Part shown: in pieces, positions 32,232-41,740 of the stretch | Position numbering within the stretch: the first letter of the stretch is position 1 | Layout: every line of letters begins with the position of its first letter | DNA from: Teratosphaeria epicoccoides | Taxonomy: Eukaryota; Ascomycota; Dothideomycetes; Mycosphaerellales; Teratosphaeriaceae | DNA: 64,000 bases | Assembly: GCA_021401465.1 (NCBI GenBank) | Contig: JADDMT010000117.1 | Location: forward strand, 1-64,000 | Direction: 5' to 3' | Position numbers and translations under genes: made by a program | The notes under the pieces: generated by a model | Told to the model about the DNA's origin: nothing | Database searches by the model: none | Seen by the model: only the letters and a program-made list of their open reading frames with translations

Positions 32232-35200
32232 ATGCCGACCTCGAGTACACTTACACCTGACGCCCCCTTCGCCCTCAGACAACCCAACGTCAGTCAACCG
32301 AGCATTGTGCACAGCAAGCCTAGTCAACAGTCGATCACTGCCACCGAGGACTACTATTCTCTTTCCAACTCGGCTTCGTCGACGACATCGGGCGACAGTG
32401 CGGGCACGGCAAGGGAAGCAGGCGTGGGTGGGCCGAACGTGATCCATAGGTTCGTCACGCCGCCGGAGCGGTGTCGGACTCCCGCCCAGAGTCGAGATTA
32501 CTTGCCTCAGGCGGGTGCTGGCACTGGTGGGAACCAGACGGTCGGGAGTCGGGATGCGATAAGGGGAGAAGAGGAGGAAGCAGAGGCGAGAACGACTCCG
32601 ATACGAGGACCAGGAGTGAGGAGAGATAGTGTCGAACAAACTTCTGTCATTGCGATACCGGCTGCAGTCCCATTGAGAGGCAACGGAGCACAGAGGATAT
32701 CGATCCCGAGACGACCGGTTCCAACCAAAAACAGTCCCACGACGAGTCCGGCATCGGCACAGACCGCTTTCAAGCAGGACACAGGCATGATCGATCCGAC
32801 AAATGCCAGGAGCTCCGTGGCCATTGATCTGGACAATGACCCGGAGGGTGTACTTGCGCAAAGAGGAAGAGATGGTGCCATCACGCCAGGAGTGGACGAC
32901 GGGCCATACGTTCGCTTTGCCCTGGACCAGCTGACGAGGGACGAGGAGGTCAGGGGCAGTAGAGGGTACGGGAGCTATGCGATGCCAGGTGCCTTTCCCT
33001 CGGATACGCGAAAGCTAGAGCTAGTGGAACTATCGGCTCAACGGTCGGTGGTTGAACTTTCGGCTGTGGAACCTGGCCAGGCATACGGGACACCTACACC
33101 AGTTCGACCTTCTCACGAGAGATTCAGAGCCGCCGATGACGCTGACGACATCAGCCGTCTGGCTCCAGCTGCCGCTGCAGGTGCAGGAGCAGCAGCCGTG
33201 AGGAACGAGTACGATCACGGCAGATACACAAACGACGACAGATCTGAACCGACACGCGGACAGTGGCAAGCGGAGGTCCCAGATGAACCACCAGCACGTA
33301 ATCCGAACAGACCTATCTCCAGAACGGAGGAGGCAGTACCTATCCCGCAGGAACGCTCACCACGACGAGTTACGTTGAATCGGCCGCTTCAGGGGCAGTC
33401 TAGCAATGGAGTGGCTGTAGCTACGATTCAACAACAGCAGCAGCGCGATGGCGAGGCTTCGCACGGTGGTGATGCTTTCATCCCAGTTACCGATGCGTCA
33501 CGACGCCTGACGTTCGTGCCTGGCATTCTGCGACCTGTGCAACTGGGATTATTCCTCTTCGCTGTCCTGGCGTACGTTGTATGTCTCATAGTCTGTGCTG
33601 GGTGGAGCTTGACGCATCAGGGACTCTGGGCTTATGGGGCCTTTGGTGACGTGCGATACTTTGTCTTTCAGTACCTGCCCATCCTGCTGGGCGTCATATT
33701 GTTCTTCTGGACAGTACAGATCGAAGTCGCACTTTACAGAATCGCACCATTCGCGGCGATGAGCTCGAATTCGCCGGAAGATCGTGAGGTGGGCAGAGAG
33801 CTACCCCTGGTGCCAAAGGGGCTTGTGTTGCCATATATTGGCCACTTCAAGGCACCAGGCCTGAAGATCATTGGCTTGTTCTTATTAGTTGCTTGGCTGC
33901 AGATCTGGACCGTGCCGCTGCTGGCAAGCAGCTTCAATGTCCATTACTTTGGCTCTCAGGCGCTGCGCACAGGAGGTTGGACCTGGATCGCGACGCAGGG
34001 ACCTATCTGGACCTGTATAATCTTGTACATGCTCCTCGCCGCTGCCGTCGTACTTCTTGCAATCTGGCTGAAGTTCGGGCGAAGAGAGACAGGTCTGCTA
34101 TGGGATCCGCGGAGTCTGGCGGATCTTGTCGTGCTGCTTGCTAGAAGTAATGCTCTCGACAACGGCGAGTACCACGCGGAGCCTGCGCAGCTTGGTCTCT
34201 GGCGCACGGCTGGCAGACCGCGGGATATATTCCACACTTACGGTGTCGCCGAGAAGCCGGGCAGACAGTATAGCCTTCGCGATGGTGAAATCAAAGAGAC
34301 TACTGCCCGCCAAGAGGCAGTGCACATGCCAGCCACCAGATACTCCATCGAGCCGGAGATGCACGGCGCAATAGACGCCGACGACGAACAGCGCCACTCT
34401 CGCGAAAAGATGCTGCCACGCGACCACGGGGACTACGATGAGGAACGACAGGACCGACGTCATATTGGCGGTGCACGCCTGATTCCCTGGTTTCTGCAAC
34501 CCATCTTCTCGAGTCTCTGGGCCATAGTTGCCCTTGTCCTCCTCCTCGCCTTCCTCATCGTCAGCTACCTTCCTTCCACCGGCCTTGCGCGAGGATTCCA
34601 CCCGGACGTCCCGACCGCAGTCAACAGAGCAGGCTTCTCAGGCGCAAATTTCCTCTACTCTTTTGTCCCGGCCTTGCTGGGGATGCTCTGCTTGCTGTTC
34701 TGGCTCGACACCGACTACGCCTGGCGCAGGCTGCAAATCTACCAAGCTCTGAGCCGGACGGATGGAGGCGCGGTGGCGGAGAGAAGCTTGTTGCTGTCTT
34801 ATGCCGCAGACTTCCCGGGCTTTGTCACCGCAGGTGCGATTGTGAATCGGCATTGGAGAGTTGCGGTGCTCAGTCTGGTGAGCTTGATCGCGGCAGCTCT
34901 GCCGATCCTGGGAGGTGGTGTGTTCTGGGCGCAGTTCTACGTCTCAGCGCAGCGGACTAAGATCTCGATCCATCCGCCGGCTTACTACGCTCTCACTGTG
35001 TTCGCGGTGTTGTATGCGCTGGCTTACTTCCTCATCTTCCCAGGAAGGCAGCTCAGGGAAGCGAGTCATCGACTGCAAGGCAATTCTGGGATGACGTTCG
35101 CCGAGGTATCGGACCTGGTGCAGCAGAGTCGAATGGTGGATGATTTTGCGTTCCATGCGCCGGCGAGCAAGATAGCGCTGATTACGAGGTTGTTGTCTGC

Positions 35201-35459
35201 GACTCCTGGCGCTGGCGCGGGTGTGCTTGGTGTGAGGCAGACGGAGGCTGCGGATAGCAGGGCGAGTCTTGCAGATTCGATTAGAGGGTTTGGAAGGGCA
35301 CGGCAGCAGGCTACGGGTGCTGGTGGTGCTCAGGATGAGAAGAGTGGGGTGGAGGAGGTTGGGAGGTATGCGCTTTGGGATTATGATGGGAGGGATGGGG
35401 GTAGCTACTATGGGATTGATCGGATACAGAGGAGGGTTGTTGGGTTTCGAGGGATCTGA
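32232..35459 (+). CDS. large fungal membrane protein, probable DUF3433 type
   Basis: An intronless 1075-aa protein. Residues 1-430 are hydrophilic and low-complexity (Ser/Pro/Arg/Thr, a QQQQQ run, many RR-S sites), presumably cytosolic and phosphorylated. A first membrane block follows (LRPVQLGLFLFAVLAYVVCL; VFQYLPILLGVILFFWTVQI; further helices). A hydrophilic linker leads to a second, similar block (LQPIFSSLWAIVALVLLLAF; FSFVPALLGMLCLLFWLDTD; VAVLSLVSLIAAALPILGGG; YALTVFAVLYALAYFLIF). In each block the pattern P-xLR/LQP helix .. Y-x-P-xLLG helix recurs, i.e. an internal duplication. Two such modules in a ~1100-aa protein are the plan of fungal DUF3433 proteins, which have no established function. 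The C-terminus is Gly/Arg/Tyr-rich and ends GFRGI. Confidence 0.75.
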   Translation: MPTSSTLTPDAPFALRQPNVSQPSIVHSKPSQQSITATEDYYSLSNSASSTTSGDSAGTAREAGVGGPNVIHRFVTPPERCRTPAQSRDYLPQAGAGTGGNQTVGSRDAIRGEEEEAEARTTPIRGPGVRRDSVEQTSVIAIPAAVPLRGNGAQRISIPRRPVPTKNSPTTSPASAQTAFKQDTGMIDPTNARSSVAIDLDNDPEGVLAQRGRDGAITPGVDDGPYVRFALDQLTRDEEVRGSRGYGSYAMPGAFPSDTRKLELVELSAQRSVVELSAVEPGQAYGTPTPVRPSHERFRAADDADDISRLAPAAAAGAGAAAVRNEYDHGRYTNDDRSEPTRGQWQAEVPDEPPARNPNRPISRTEEAVPIPQERSPRRVTLNRPLQGQSSNGVAVATIQQQQQRDGEASHGGDAFIPVTDASRRLTFVPGILRPVQLGLFLFAVLAYVVCLIVCAGWSLTHQGLWAYGAFGDVRYFVFQYLPILLGVILFFWTVQIEVALYRIAPFAAMSSNSPEDREVGRELPLVPKGLVLPYIGHFKAPGLKIIGLFLLVAWLQIWTVPLLASSFNVHYFGSQALRTGGWTWIATQGPIWTCIILYMLLAAAVVLLAIWLKFGRRETGLLWDPRSLADLVVLLARSNALDNGEYHAEPAQLGLWRTAGRPRDIFHTYGVAEKPGRQYSLRDGEIKETTARQEAVHMPATRYSIEPEMHGAIDADDEQRHSREKMLPRDHGDYDEERQDRRHIGGARLIPWFLQPIFSSLWAIVALVLLLAFLIVSYLPSTGLARGFHPDVPTAVNRAGFSGANFLYSFVPALLGMLCLLFWLDTDYAWRRLQIYQALSRTDGGAVAERSLLLSYAADFPGFVTAGAIVNRHWRVAVLSLVSLIAAALPILGGGVFWAQFYVSAQRTKISIHPPAYYALTVFAVLYALAYFLIFPGRQLREASHRLQGNSGMTFAEVSDLVQQSRMVDDFAFHAPASKIALITRLLSATPGAGAGVLGVRQTEAADSRASLADSIRGFGRARQQATGAGGAQDEKSGVEEVGRYALWDYDGRDGGSYYGIDRIQRRVVGFRGI

Positions 35460-35839
35460 GCGAAGAGGTGATTGCTTTTGCGTTCGAGCGAGGCGTTGTG
35501 AGGATTAGTCCCTCGTCCGGTGTGATGAGACATGAGGTCAAGACGGGTCATGGGACTCCGACTGCTGTACAGTCATGGAACTTGACGGCTTGGACGAAGC
35601 AAACTACATAGGCTATAGTAATGCTCATAATCACGCTTCATATGTACTTTCCAATTATTCAAGACTGGTATCACTTTCCCATGGCCAAATGCCAATCAGA
35701 AATGTGGGGTCTTCAAGGCGTTGACGATGAAGTCACTGCTAACCACCACCTTTTAACTTACTATAAGATTGACATCTTCTGAATCTCGTGCCTTTATATT
35801 AATACATAGAAACACCTGGATTGCGTGGGAAGAAGAGAA
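35460..35839. other. intergenic region
   Basis: About 0.4 kb; AT-richer near 35600-35820 (TATATTAATACATAG before the next gene). It holds the 3-prime end of the membrane-protein gene and the promoter of the SDR-like gene. No gene seen. Confidence 0.5.
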
Positions 35840-36690
35840 ATGCCAGGCAAAACTCTCGTGGTCCTCGGCTCCGGCCCGGGCATTGGTGTCTCGGTGGCGA
35901 AGACGTTCAGTGTGAGGGGTTTCACGCATGTGGCGCTGGTGTCGAGGGACGAGGAGAGGCTGAAGGGGGAGTGGGATCAGGTGCTTGAGGCGGTGCAGGA
36001 GAGGGGCTACAGTTGTCAAGTACGAAGAACTGAACCTCTGTGTGTTTGGAAAAGCGCTCGGCTAAGTTATTGAGAGGGATTTAGGTCAAGACTTGGACGT
36101 GCGATTTGGCGGATTTCGAACAGTTGCATAAAACTTTGAAGGAGATTGAGGGGTTTGGGAGTCTGGAGTGTGTGCTGTTCAATGCGGCGAGGGTGGCAGG
36201 GAAGCCGCCACTGGAGGAGGAGACGGAGAGGATCGAGAAGGACTTCCGGGTAAGTCATATCTCCCCCCCACCCATAACAACAATCCGCCTGCGATCTTCT
36301 GTAGCGGTCGAATTCTAATTCCACCAGCTCACCAACCTCGCGCTCTACGAAACCGCGAAATGGGCCCTTCCACTCCTTAGAAAGGCGCCGGAAGCTCACT
36401 CGCCGTCGTTCTTCGTCACGAGCACTTCGCAGCTCTGGAAAGAACCGATGTACGATCTCGTGTCGTTATCGATGGTCAAGTCTGCGCAGAGGGCTTTGGT
36501 GCTGAGTTTGCATGATAAGTTTGGGGGGGAGGTGCATGTGGCGTTGGTGAGCGTAGGGGGCGTGGTAAGTGCGGAGAAGAAGCTGAGTCCGGAGAATATT
36601 GCGCAGGCGGCTTGGGAGTTGTATGCGCAGAAGAGGGGGAGTTGGGAGAGGGAGGTTGTTTGTCCGGATGATGATGAGGAGGAGTCTTGA
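35840..36690 (+). CDS. short-chain dehydrogenase-fold protein, catalytic Tyr not evident
   Basis: Three exons: 35840-36019, 36085-36249, 36328-36690. The introns are 65 and 78 nt (GTACGA..TTAG and GTAAGT..CCAG). The product is 235 aa. The Rossmann start is KTLVVLGSGPGIGVSVAKTF, with a G-x-G-P-G-I-G nucleotide loop, followed by HVALVSRDEERL. A D-x-AD segment after the first intron (CDLADFEQL) and NAARVAG (the NAG-like motif) fit the SDR scaffold. The usual YxxxK catalytic pair is not obvious. The candidate Lys lies in LVSLSMVKSAQRAL, where the position four before Lys is Leu. The protein may be a non-catalytic or divergent NAD(P)-binding member, as in several bacterial and fungal SDR-like families that share the GSGPGIG start. 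Substrate unknown. Confidence 0.75.
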
Positions 36691-37642
36691 AGTAATTGAG
36701 GAGACGAATTTCTCGTCGAACGTTTACTGCGGTTTGGGTCCGGCTTGCCAGGATTGCTGATTGTTGCTGTTGAAACTACTGTTGAGCACTTCCGGCTCCC
36801 AGCTCTGTGGAACCAGCCTCAAGCGGCTCAGCAATCAGGACAGCGAATACTTCCACCTCGTCAGGACCTATCAACAACATCTCGGAGCACCTGCTCATGA
36901 GTCAGCGAACATCTTCGCTACCCTGCCCCCAGCCGTGACATTCAATCAGCGATGTATAGTGACCCTCTGCACAACCGTACCCCTACACCCAACCTCCTCA
37001 CCTCTCCCGATTCCAACCGCAACTCCACACTCCCCTCCAACACCACAACCGTATCCATCGTCAGGCTCCTATGCATCGCATGCCCTTAGCCTAAATGCAT
37101 AGTGAAGATGGTAGGGTAGCTGCTGCGAGGATGGCAGAGTTTGCCGCTTCCTACGCCATGGAGACGGTCGTGGGCGTATTGGTCGATGTCGGAGTTGTTG
37201 GAGATGTTGGGAGGCAGGGAGTGGAATGTGTGGATGATGTTGAGGATGCCGCCGGGTACGGGGACGATGTGGTGTTATTGTCCCATTTTGGGGAAGAAGA
37301 TCGATTAGAGCGTGGATGGGTCGTGGGTTGTTATGAAGGAGGACGTTGTTTCATGTTATGATGGTCGAGGCTGTAGCCTGGGATCCTGCTCAAGTAAGTT
37401 CTAATGGCCGATGGATAGCGGTAAACTCAGGCAGTCACCGAGAGATAGGGATGAGAGGGTTTTTGACTTTTGGTTTTGTTGATGTACAGTTGTCCTCAAC
37501 TGCAGATTTCATCACAACTCAGCGATACTTTTGCCGCTGGGCAACAGCTTACTCGACACACCGTCCTTCGCCCGCTCCCGTAGCCCAAGGCGGTCGGCTC
37601 CACATCTCTTCACCGGGTTAATAATATCCATGCGCGCACCTC
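36691..37642. other. 0.95 kb without a recognisable gene
   Basis: Pro/Thr-coding CT-rich tracts (around 36960-37060) and a GT/GA-rich tract (37095-37360) give low-complexity frames on both strands. No conserved gene is visible. Confidence 0.45.
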
Positions 37643-37850
37643 ATGGCAACTCGCGCCGTCGTGCTTGCCAGTGCACTCCGAAGGAGCAGCGAGAGCGAGC
37701 CCCACGAGCAGCGACAGGGCTGTGTAGAGGATGAGGCGGAGGTGCTCTTGGCGGCCTTGACAGGTAAGTCGACCACGCCGCCATCTGACATTGGAAAGTC
37801 CTTCTCAATTGACAGCATTGAGGCTCAACAAAGACATCAAAGTCGGATGA
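37643..37850 (+). CDS. possible small two-exon gene, unknown
   Basis: The ATG at 37643 opens 40 codons (MATRAVVLASALRRSSES ..) to a strong donor ACAG|GTAAGT at 37764. A 52-nt intron follows with a CTGAC branch site and GACAG acceptor at 37815. Exon 2 adds LRLNKDIKVG and stops at 37848-37850. The product is 51 aa, basic then acidic, with no recognised family. Textbook splice signals are the main support; the protein itself is not persuasive. The opposite strand here reads like a signal peptide but has no start codon. Confidence 0.3.
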
Positions 37851-38013
37851 CGGTCAGAGCTATCATGCAATTAATGGCAATACAGGCACATGGTATCCCT
37901 GACGTGCAGTGAGATGTGGGATATACATCCACAGGAGCATCAACTTATATCCCAATGACATGTCATCGTTAGGATCTCTCCTGATCGCTCATTCCTCATC
38001 GTGTCCAGCACGC

Positions 38014-39760
38014 CTACTTCCTCATAGCCTCCCACCTCGCCCTCGCCACCTCTTTCGTCTTCTCCAAGAATCCCGCTCGCCCGTCCCCGCTGCCCTCAGC
38101 CTTCGTCAATCGCTCAGCTTCCTCCACCGCATCACCCACTCTTGAGCTTTCGTGCCCAAGACCCACGCCACCACGATAAAGGCCCTGATCCAGGACTTGC
38201 TGTGCCAAAGAGCTGGCTGCGGGGGACGCTGAACCGCCAGCCTTGGCGAACAAGCTCGCGCCCTTTCCCATAGCCGGTGTTTTGACGTCCTTAGCGCCTG
38301 CGCCCTTCAGCGACATCTTGATTCCCGTGGGAGCAGAAGCACCGGGAGTCTGCTCTGCGCGGCGCTCTGCGGCTCTGTCACGGTACGCCGTCTCCTTTTC
38401 GGCTTCCTCTGCACTTTTGGATGCTCGCGGGCTGTTTCCGTCGTTAGACTCGCCCTTTGTAGGGAGCTTCAACGTGCTGTTCTCATCGATGCTTTTCTGT
38501 TTCAGCCGCTGGTAGCCCTTATGCTTTGCTTCTTCGTCTTTCAGATTCGCCAAATGCTTTTCACTCAAAGTAGCGTGCTTCTGAAGCTTGTCGGAAGTCG
38601 CCAGATTTACATAGCAGAGGTAGCAGCATTTGGTATCCTCCGTATCGACACAGAAGGTCTGCTCATCGCTCAGTCGTCGCGTATTGCTGGCCTCTCGACT
38701 CGCAGGCGCACGAGTTGTGCTTGGGTGAATGGCATTGACGCCAGACAGTGGTTGTGGCTTCGCAATCACCTCTGCGGCAGGCTGTTCGGCACGAAGCTCT
38801 CGTCCTCTGGCCTGCCACTTTTGTAATTCTGCAGGCGCGGCCAATGTTGAGCTTGGTTTGGCTTTCTTCTCCGTCTTCGCTTTCTTAGCCTTCTTGCCAT
38901 CATCTGCAAGGGCATCCGTGGATCTCTTTGCTGCAGGTGGATTCTCGCTGACCATCAGCTCGTCTGCGTAGCTAAATTGATCGCGATATCTGTATCTCTG
39001 CCCGTCGTGTGGCATGATGAGAGTGTATCGGTCTGGAGTGTAAAAATCATCGATCGCCACCGGTTGAAAGACATAAAGCTGTGGGAACATGAATTGCACA
39101 GAATTGCCTTCGATTGTGAAGTTCTTCTGGCCCTCGAACCGCTCAAGTGCCGACTTGGCGGCCTCGACGCTGTGGAACTCAGCGAACGCATAGCCCATGG
39201 AACATTGGCTCTTGCGATCGCGTATGAAAAGGATGCGGCGGATGCCGCCAGCTGCGTCGGCATGAAGTAGACTCCTGACAGCTTTTCCGATTTGTTCTTT
39301 CGTCGAGGTGGACGCCAGACCAGTGAGCATCACCAGCTTTGAAGGGCTGCCACCGACGCTGTCTTGTTCGATATTCTAGAGGCTTCGGTTCAGGACACGT
39401 GACTGGCCTCAGGGGAATGCGAGACTGTACCTGTTGCTTTCTGGTCTCCACCTCGTCATGACGACGATCTCCGGCACCTTTGATAGAGAATCCCTGATCA
39501 TCGTCGTAGTCCAGAACGGGCGGCCTCCTATGGCCGTAGCTGCTTTGACCGTCGACATCCCGGAACTCACGTTCATGGCGCCTGTCATATCCAGCATACT
39601 GCTGGTGGCGATCTATAGGGGCATGTCAAGTTAGCCCGTTGCACATGTTGGATGTATACGAGCGTAGTCTTGATTTGCTCTGGTCGTGCGGGCTTCATAA
39701 TTTTGGATGCTTGATACCGTCGTCGTATGTCTCGCGGTCCCGCGGACGGTACGAGTCCAT
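38014..39760 (-). CDS. RRM and C2H2 zinc-finger protein, RBM5/10-like
   Basis: Three exons: 39760-39718, 39612-39431, 39375-38014. The introns are 105 and 55 nt. The product is 528 aa. The N-terminus is an Arg/Asp/Tyr-rich tail (YRPRDRETYDDD, HRRPPVLDYDDD). A single RRM spans about 84-165: KLVMLTGLAS, then GGIRRILFIRDRKSQCSMGYAFAEF with an RNP1-like SMGYAFAEF. A Lys-rich stretch follows (KKAKKAKTEKKAK). A C2H2/U1-type finger lies at about 325-350 (CYLCYVNLATSDKLQKH..LSEKH). A C-terminal conserved tail (DQGLYRGGVGLGHESS ..) completes it. The order RRM, finger and C-terminal glycine motif is that of the RBM5/RBM10 splicing-regulator group, although no G-patch or OCRE is clear. It shares a 269-base divergent promoter with SLU7, a second splicing factor. 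Confidence 0.8.
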
Positions 39761-40029
39761 GGTGAACGATAACGTTCACGCGTAGATTACTTCGAAGTCC
39801 GAAATGCTCTTCGTCGCGACGGTACAATAAGCAATGCAATAAACTCTGTGGATAGGTGGTCCGGGAGTCGAACGAGAGTCAGTACGTGTCGCGAGAAGCG
39901 CGCAGTCGGTGATGGCTAATAAAAGTCCAGTGCTCGGCGACTCGGCTGCGCATGACTCGAGCAAGCATGTGAATCACATGTTGGACAAATACCTAGGTAC
40001 TCCTGTCTCGACATCGCTATAATCAACAT
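39761..40029. promoter_or_regulatory. divergent promoter between two splicing-factor genes
   Basis: 269 bases separate the opposed ATGs of the RRM-ZnF gene and SLU7. No open frame of interest and no recognised factor site. The stretch GGTCCGGGAGTCGAAC superficially resembles a tRNA T-arm on the minus strand but the rest of a tRNA is missing. Confidence 0.5.
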
Positions 40030-41532
40030 ATGAATACCGCCAAAATGTCTCGTCCTGGCGGCTCCAAGAATCACGTGCGCAAGCCGACCGACACGAATGA
40101 CAAGAAATCCAACGAGCGCAACGAGTACATCCCATCCTTCATTGCGAAAAAGCCGTTCTACATCGACGATGCCACACAATCCCAGGATGATTACCTCGAG
40201 CATCAGCGTCTGCAATCGCAGAAGAACAACGATCCACTCGCGACGGCACAATGGTATGACCGAGGCAAGACGACGGGCGTCAAGGCGACCAAGTACCGCA
40301 AAGGCGCATGCGAGAATTGTGGCAGCATGAATCACAAGGAGAAGGACTGTCTGCAGCGGAAACGCAAGAAAGGAGCGAGGTGGACAGGCAAAGATATTGC
40401 TGCCGATGAGGCGGTGCAGGACGTCAAGTTGGGTTGGGATGCGAAGAGAGATCGGTGGAATGGGTATGAGGCGAGCGAGTACCAGGAAGTTGTGGAAGAG
40501 TACCAGATGCTGGAGGATATGAAAAGGCACAAAGCTGGTGGCGATAAGGAGGCAGCTGACGGCGAGGATGAGGACGGAGAGGGTAATGAAGGCGACAAGT
40601 ACGAAGCGGAGACCGACATGGGTCGCAAGCAAGGCAATTCTACACGAAACCTGCGATTGAGAGAAGATACAGCAAAGTATCTTTTAAATCTCGACCTCGA
40701 CTCTGCCAAATACGATCCGAAGACAAGAAGCATGCTCGACACCGCCGCCTCAACCAGCGAGCTGATAGCCGAAGACGGCTTCCAAAAAGCCTCCGGTGAC
40801 GCGGCCGAATTCGAGCGAGCCCAGCGCTACGCCTGGGAGACCCAGGAACGCGGCGACGCAGACAAAGTGCACCTCCAAGCAAACCCCACCGAAGCTCAGC
40901 TCACGCGGAAGCGGAAAGCCGAAGAAGATTTGCGGAAAACCGAGCAGCGGAAGCGAGTACTGGCGGAGAAATATGGCGACCAGAGCTCCACGGCCACAAA
41001 ACTTAGCTTCCTTGCTGCAGCCGTGGCAGCAAATGAGAACTATGTCGAATACGATGAACGAGGCCGTATCAAAGGTCAACAGGGGAAGAAAGAGAAGAGC
41101 ATGTATGCCGAAGACGTGCTGATCAACAACCACACTTCTGTCTGGGGATCGTGGTGGCGGGACTTCAAGTGGGGTTACGCATGCTGTCATTCTACGGTGA
41201 AGAATTCTTTCTGCACGGGTGACGCGGGCAAGGAAGCCGCGGCGGAGAGTACGGCGTTCTCGAGAGGCCAGATTTCGGCACTGCCGTCAGCTGTGGATGC
41301 TGGGAATGCTGGGGTCGAGACTGAGGAAGACTTCACGGAGAAGAGTCCTGTACCGAATGCTCCTGACAAGCCTGAGAAGCAACATTTGGATGAAGAAGCG
41401 AGGTCGAGGAGGCAGGAAGAGATCAAAGCGGGCATGGATCCGGATGAGATGGAGAGGTGGAGGAGAGAGCGAACGAGCAAGAACGATCCCATGGCCAAGA
41501 TGCTGGGGAAGGACGAGTTGCTCGAAGTTTGA
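40030..41532 (+). CDS. slu7: pre-mRNA-splicing factor SLU7
   Basis: An intronless 500-aa protein; a second in-frame ATG at 40045 has the better context and could be the real start. It shows the family landmarks. EYIPSFIAKKPFYID is near residue 32. The CCHC zinc knuckle CENCGSMNHKEKDC is at 94-107, preceded by GACENCG. WTGKDIAADE and the conserved KLGWDAKRDRWNGY block follow, then NLRLREDTAKYLLNLD. The signature YAEDVLINNHTSVWGSWW is followed by FKWGYACCHSTVKNSFCTG. SLU7 acts at the second catalytic step of pre-mRNA splicing in 3-prime splice-site choice, working with Prp18. Nuclear. The C-terminal ~130 residues are charged and variable. It is followed on the same strand, after 208 bases, by Rsm22. 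Confidence 0.95.
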   Translation: MNTAKMSRPGGSKNHVRKPTDTNDKKSNERNEYIPSFIAKKPFYIDDATQSQDDYLEHQRLQSQKNNDPLATAQWYDRGKTTGVKATKYRKGACENCGSMNHKEKDCLQRKRKKGARWTGKDIAADEAVQDVKLGWDAKRDRWNGYEASEYQEVVEEYQMLEDMKRHKAGGDKEAADGEDEDGEGNEGDKYEAETDMGRKQGNSTRNLRLREDTAKYLLNLDLDSAKYDPKTRSMLDTAASTSELIAEDGFQKASGDAAEFERAQRYAWETQERGDADKVHLQANPTEAQLTRKRKAEEDLRKTEQRKRVLAEKYGDQSSTATKLSFLAAAVAANENYVEYDERGRIKGQQGKKEKSMYAEDVLINNHTSVWGSWWRDFKWGYACCHSTVKNSFCTGDAGKEAAAESTAFSRGQISALPSAVDAGNAGVETEEDFTEKSPVPNAPDKPEKQHLDEEARSRRQEEIKAGMDPDEMERWRRERTSKNDPMAKMLGKDELLEV

Positions 41533-41584
41533 CGCGAGATCAAAGGCGCGCGTAGAAGCTACAGACTTGTCTGGTGTATATATT

Positions 41585-41604
41585 CTCGATATAGATATAT
41601 CGAG
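41585..41604. other. short perfect inverted repeat after SLU7
   Basis: An 8-base stem (CTCGATAT / ATATCGAG) around a 4-base loop, in an AT-rich patch about 50 bases after the SLU7 stop. It could form a hairpin in the 3-prime UTR or mark the 3-prime processing region; no function is shown. Confidence 0.4.
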
Positions 41605-41740
41605 CAAGGATATATAATTGGCAGCACGTGATAGCGCGTGATTCTGCTTGTTACAAAAGTTCGTTCCGCGCCGGCCAGGGTCCATCTCTTTCAATCTTGA
41701 CATTTGCCTCTTGGCCCTTTATTCTTGTCTCAAGCCCACT

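Noticed and set aside
37618..37760. Antisense signal-peptide-like sequence (TALSLLVGLALAAPSEC)
   Set aside because: No start codon or plausible upstream exon in frame, and the opposite strand carries a textbook intron; could be revisited with strand-specific RNA.
39855..39885. tRNA T-arm-like sequence in the divergent promoter
   Set aside because: Only GTTCGACTCCCGG-like bases on the minus strand; no matching D-arm, anticodon arm or acceptor pairing.
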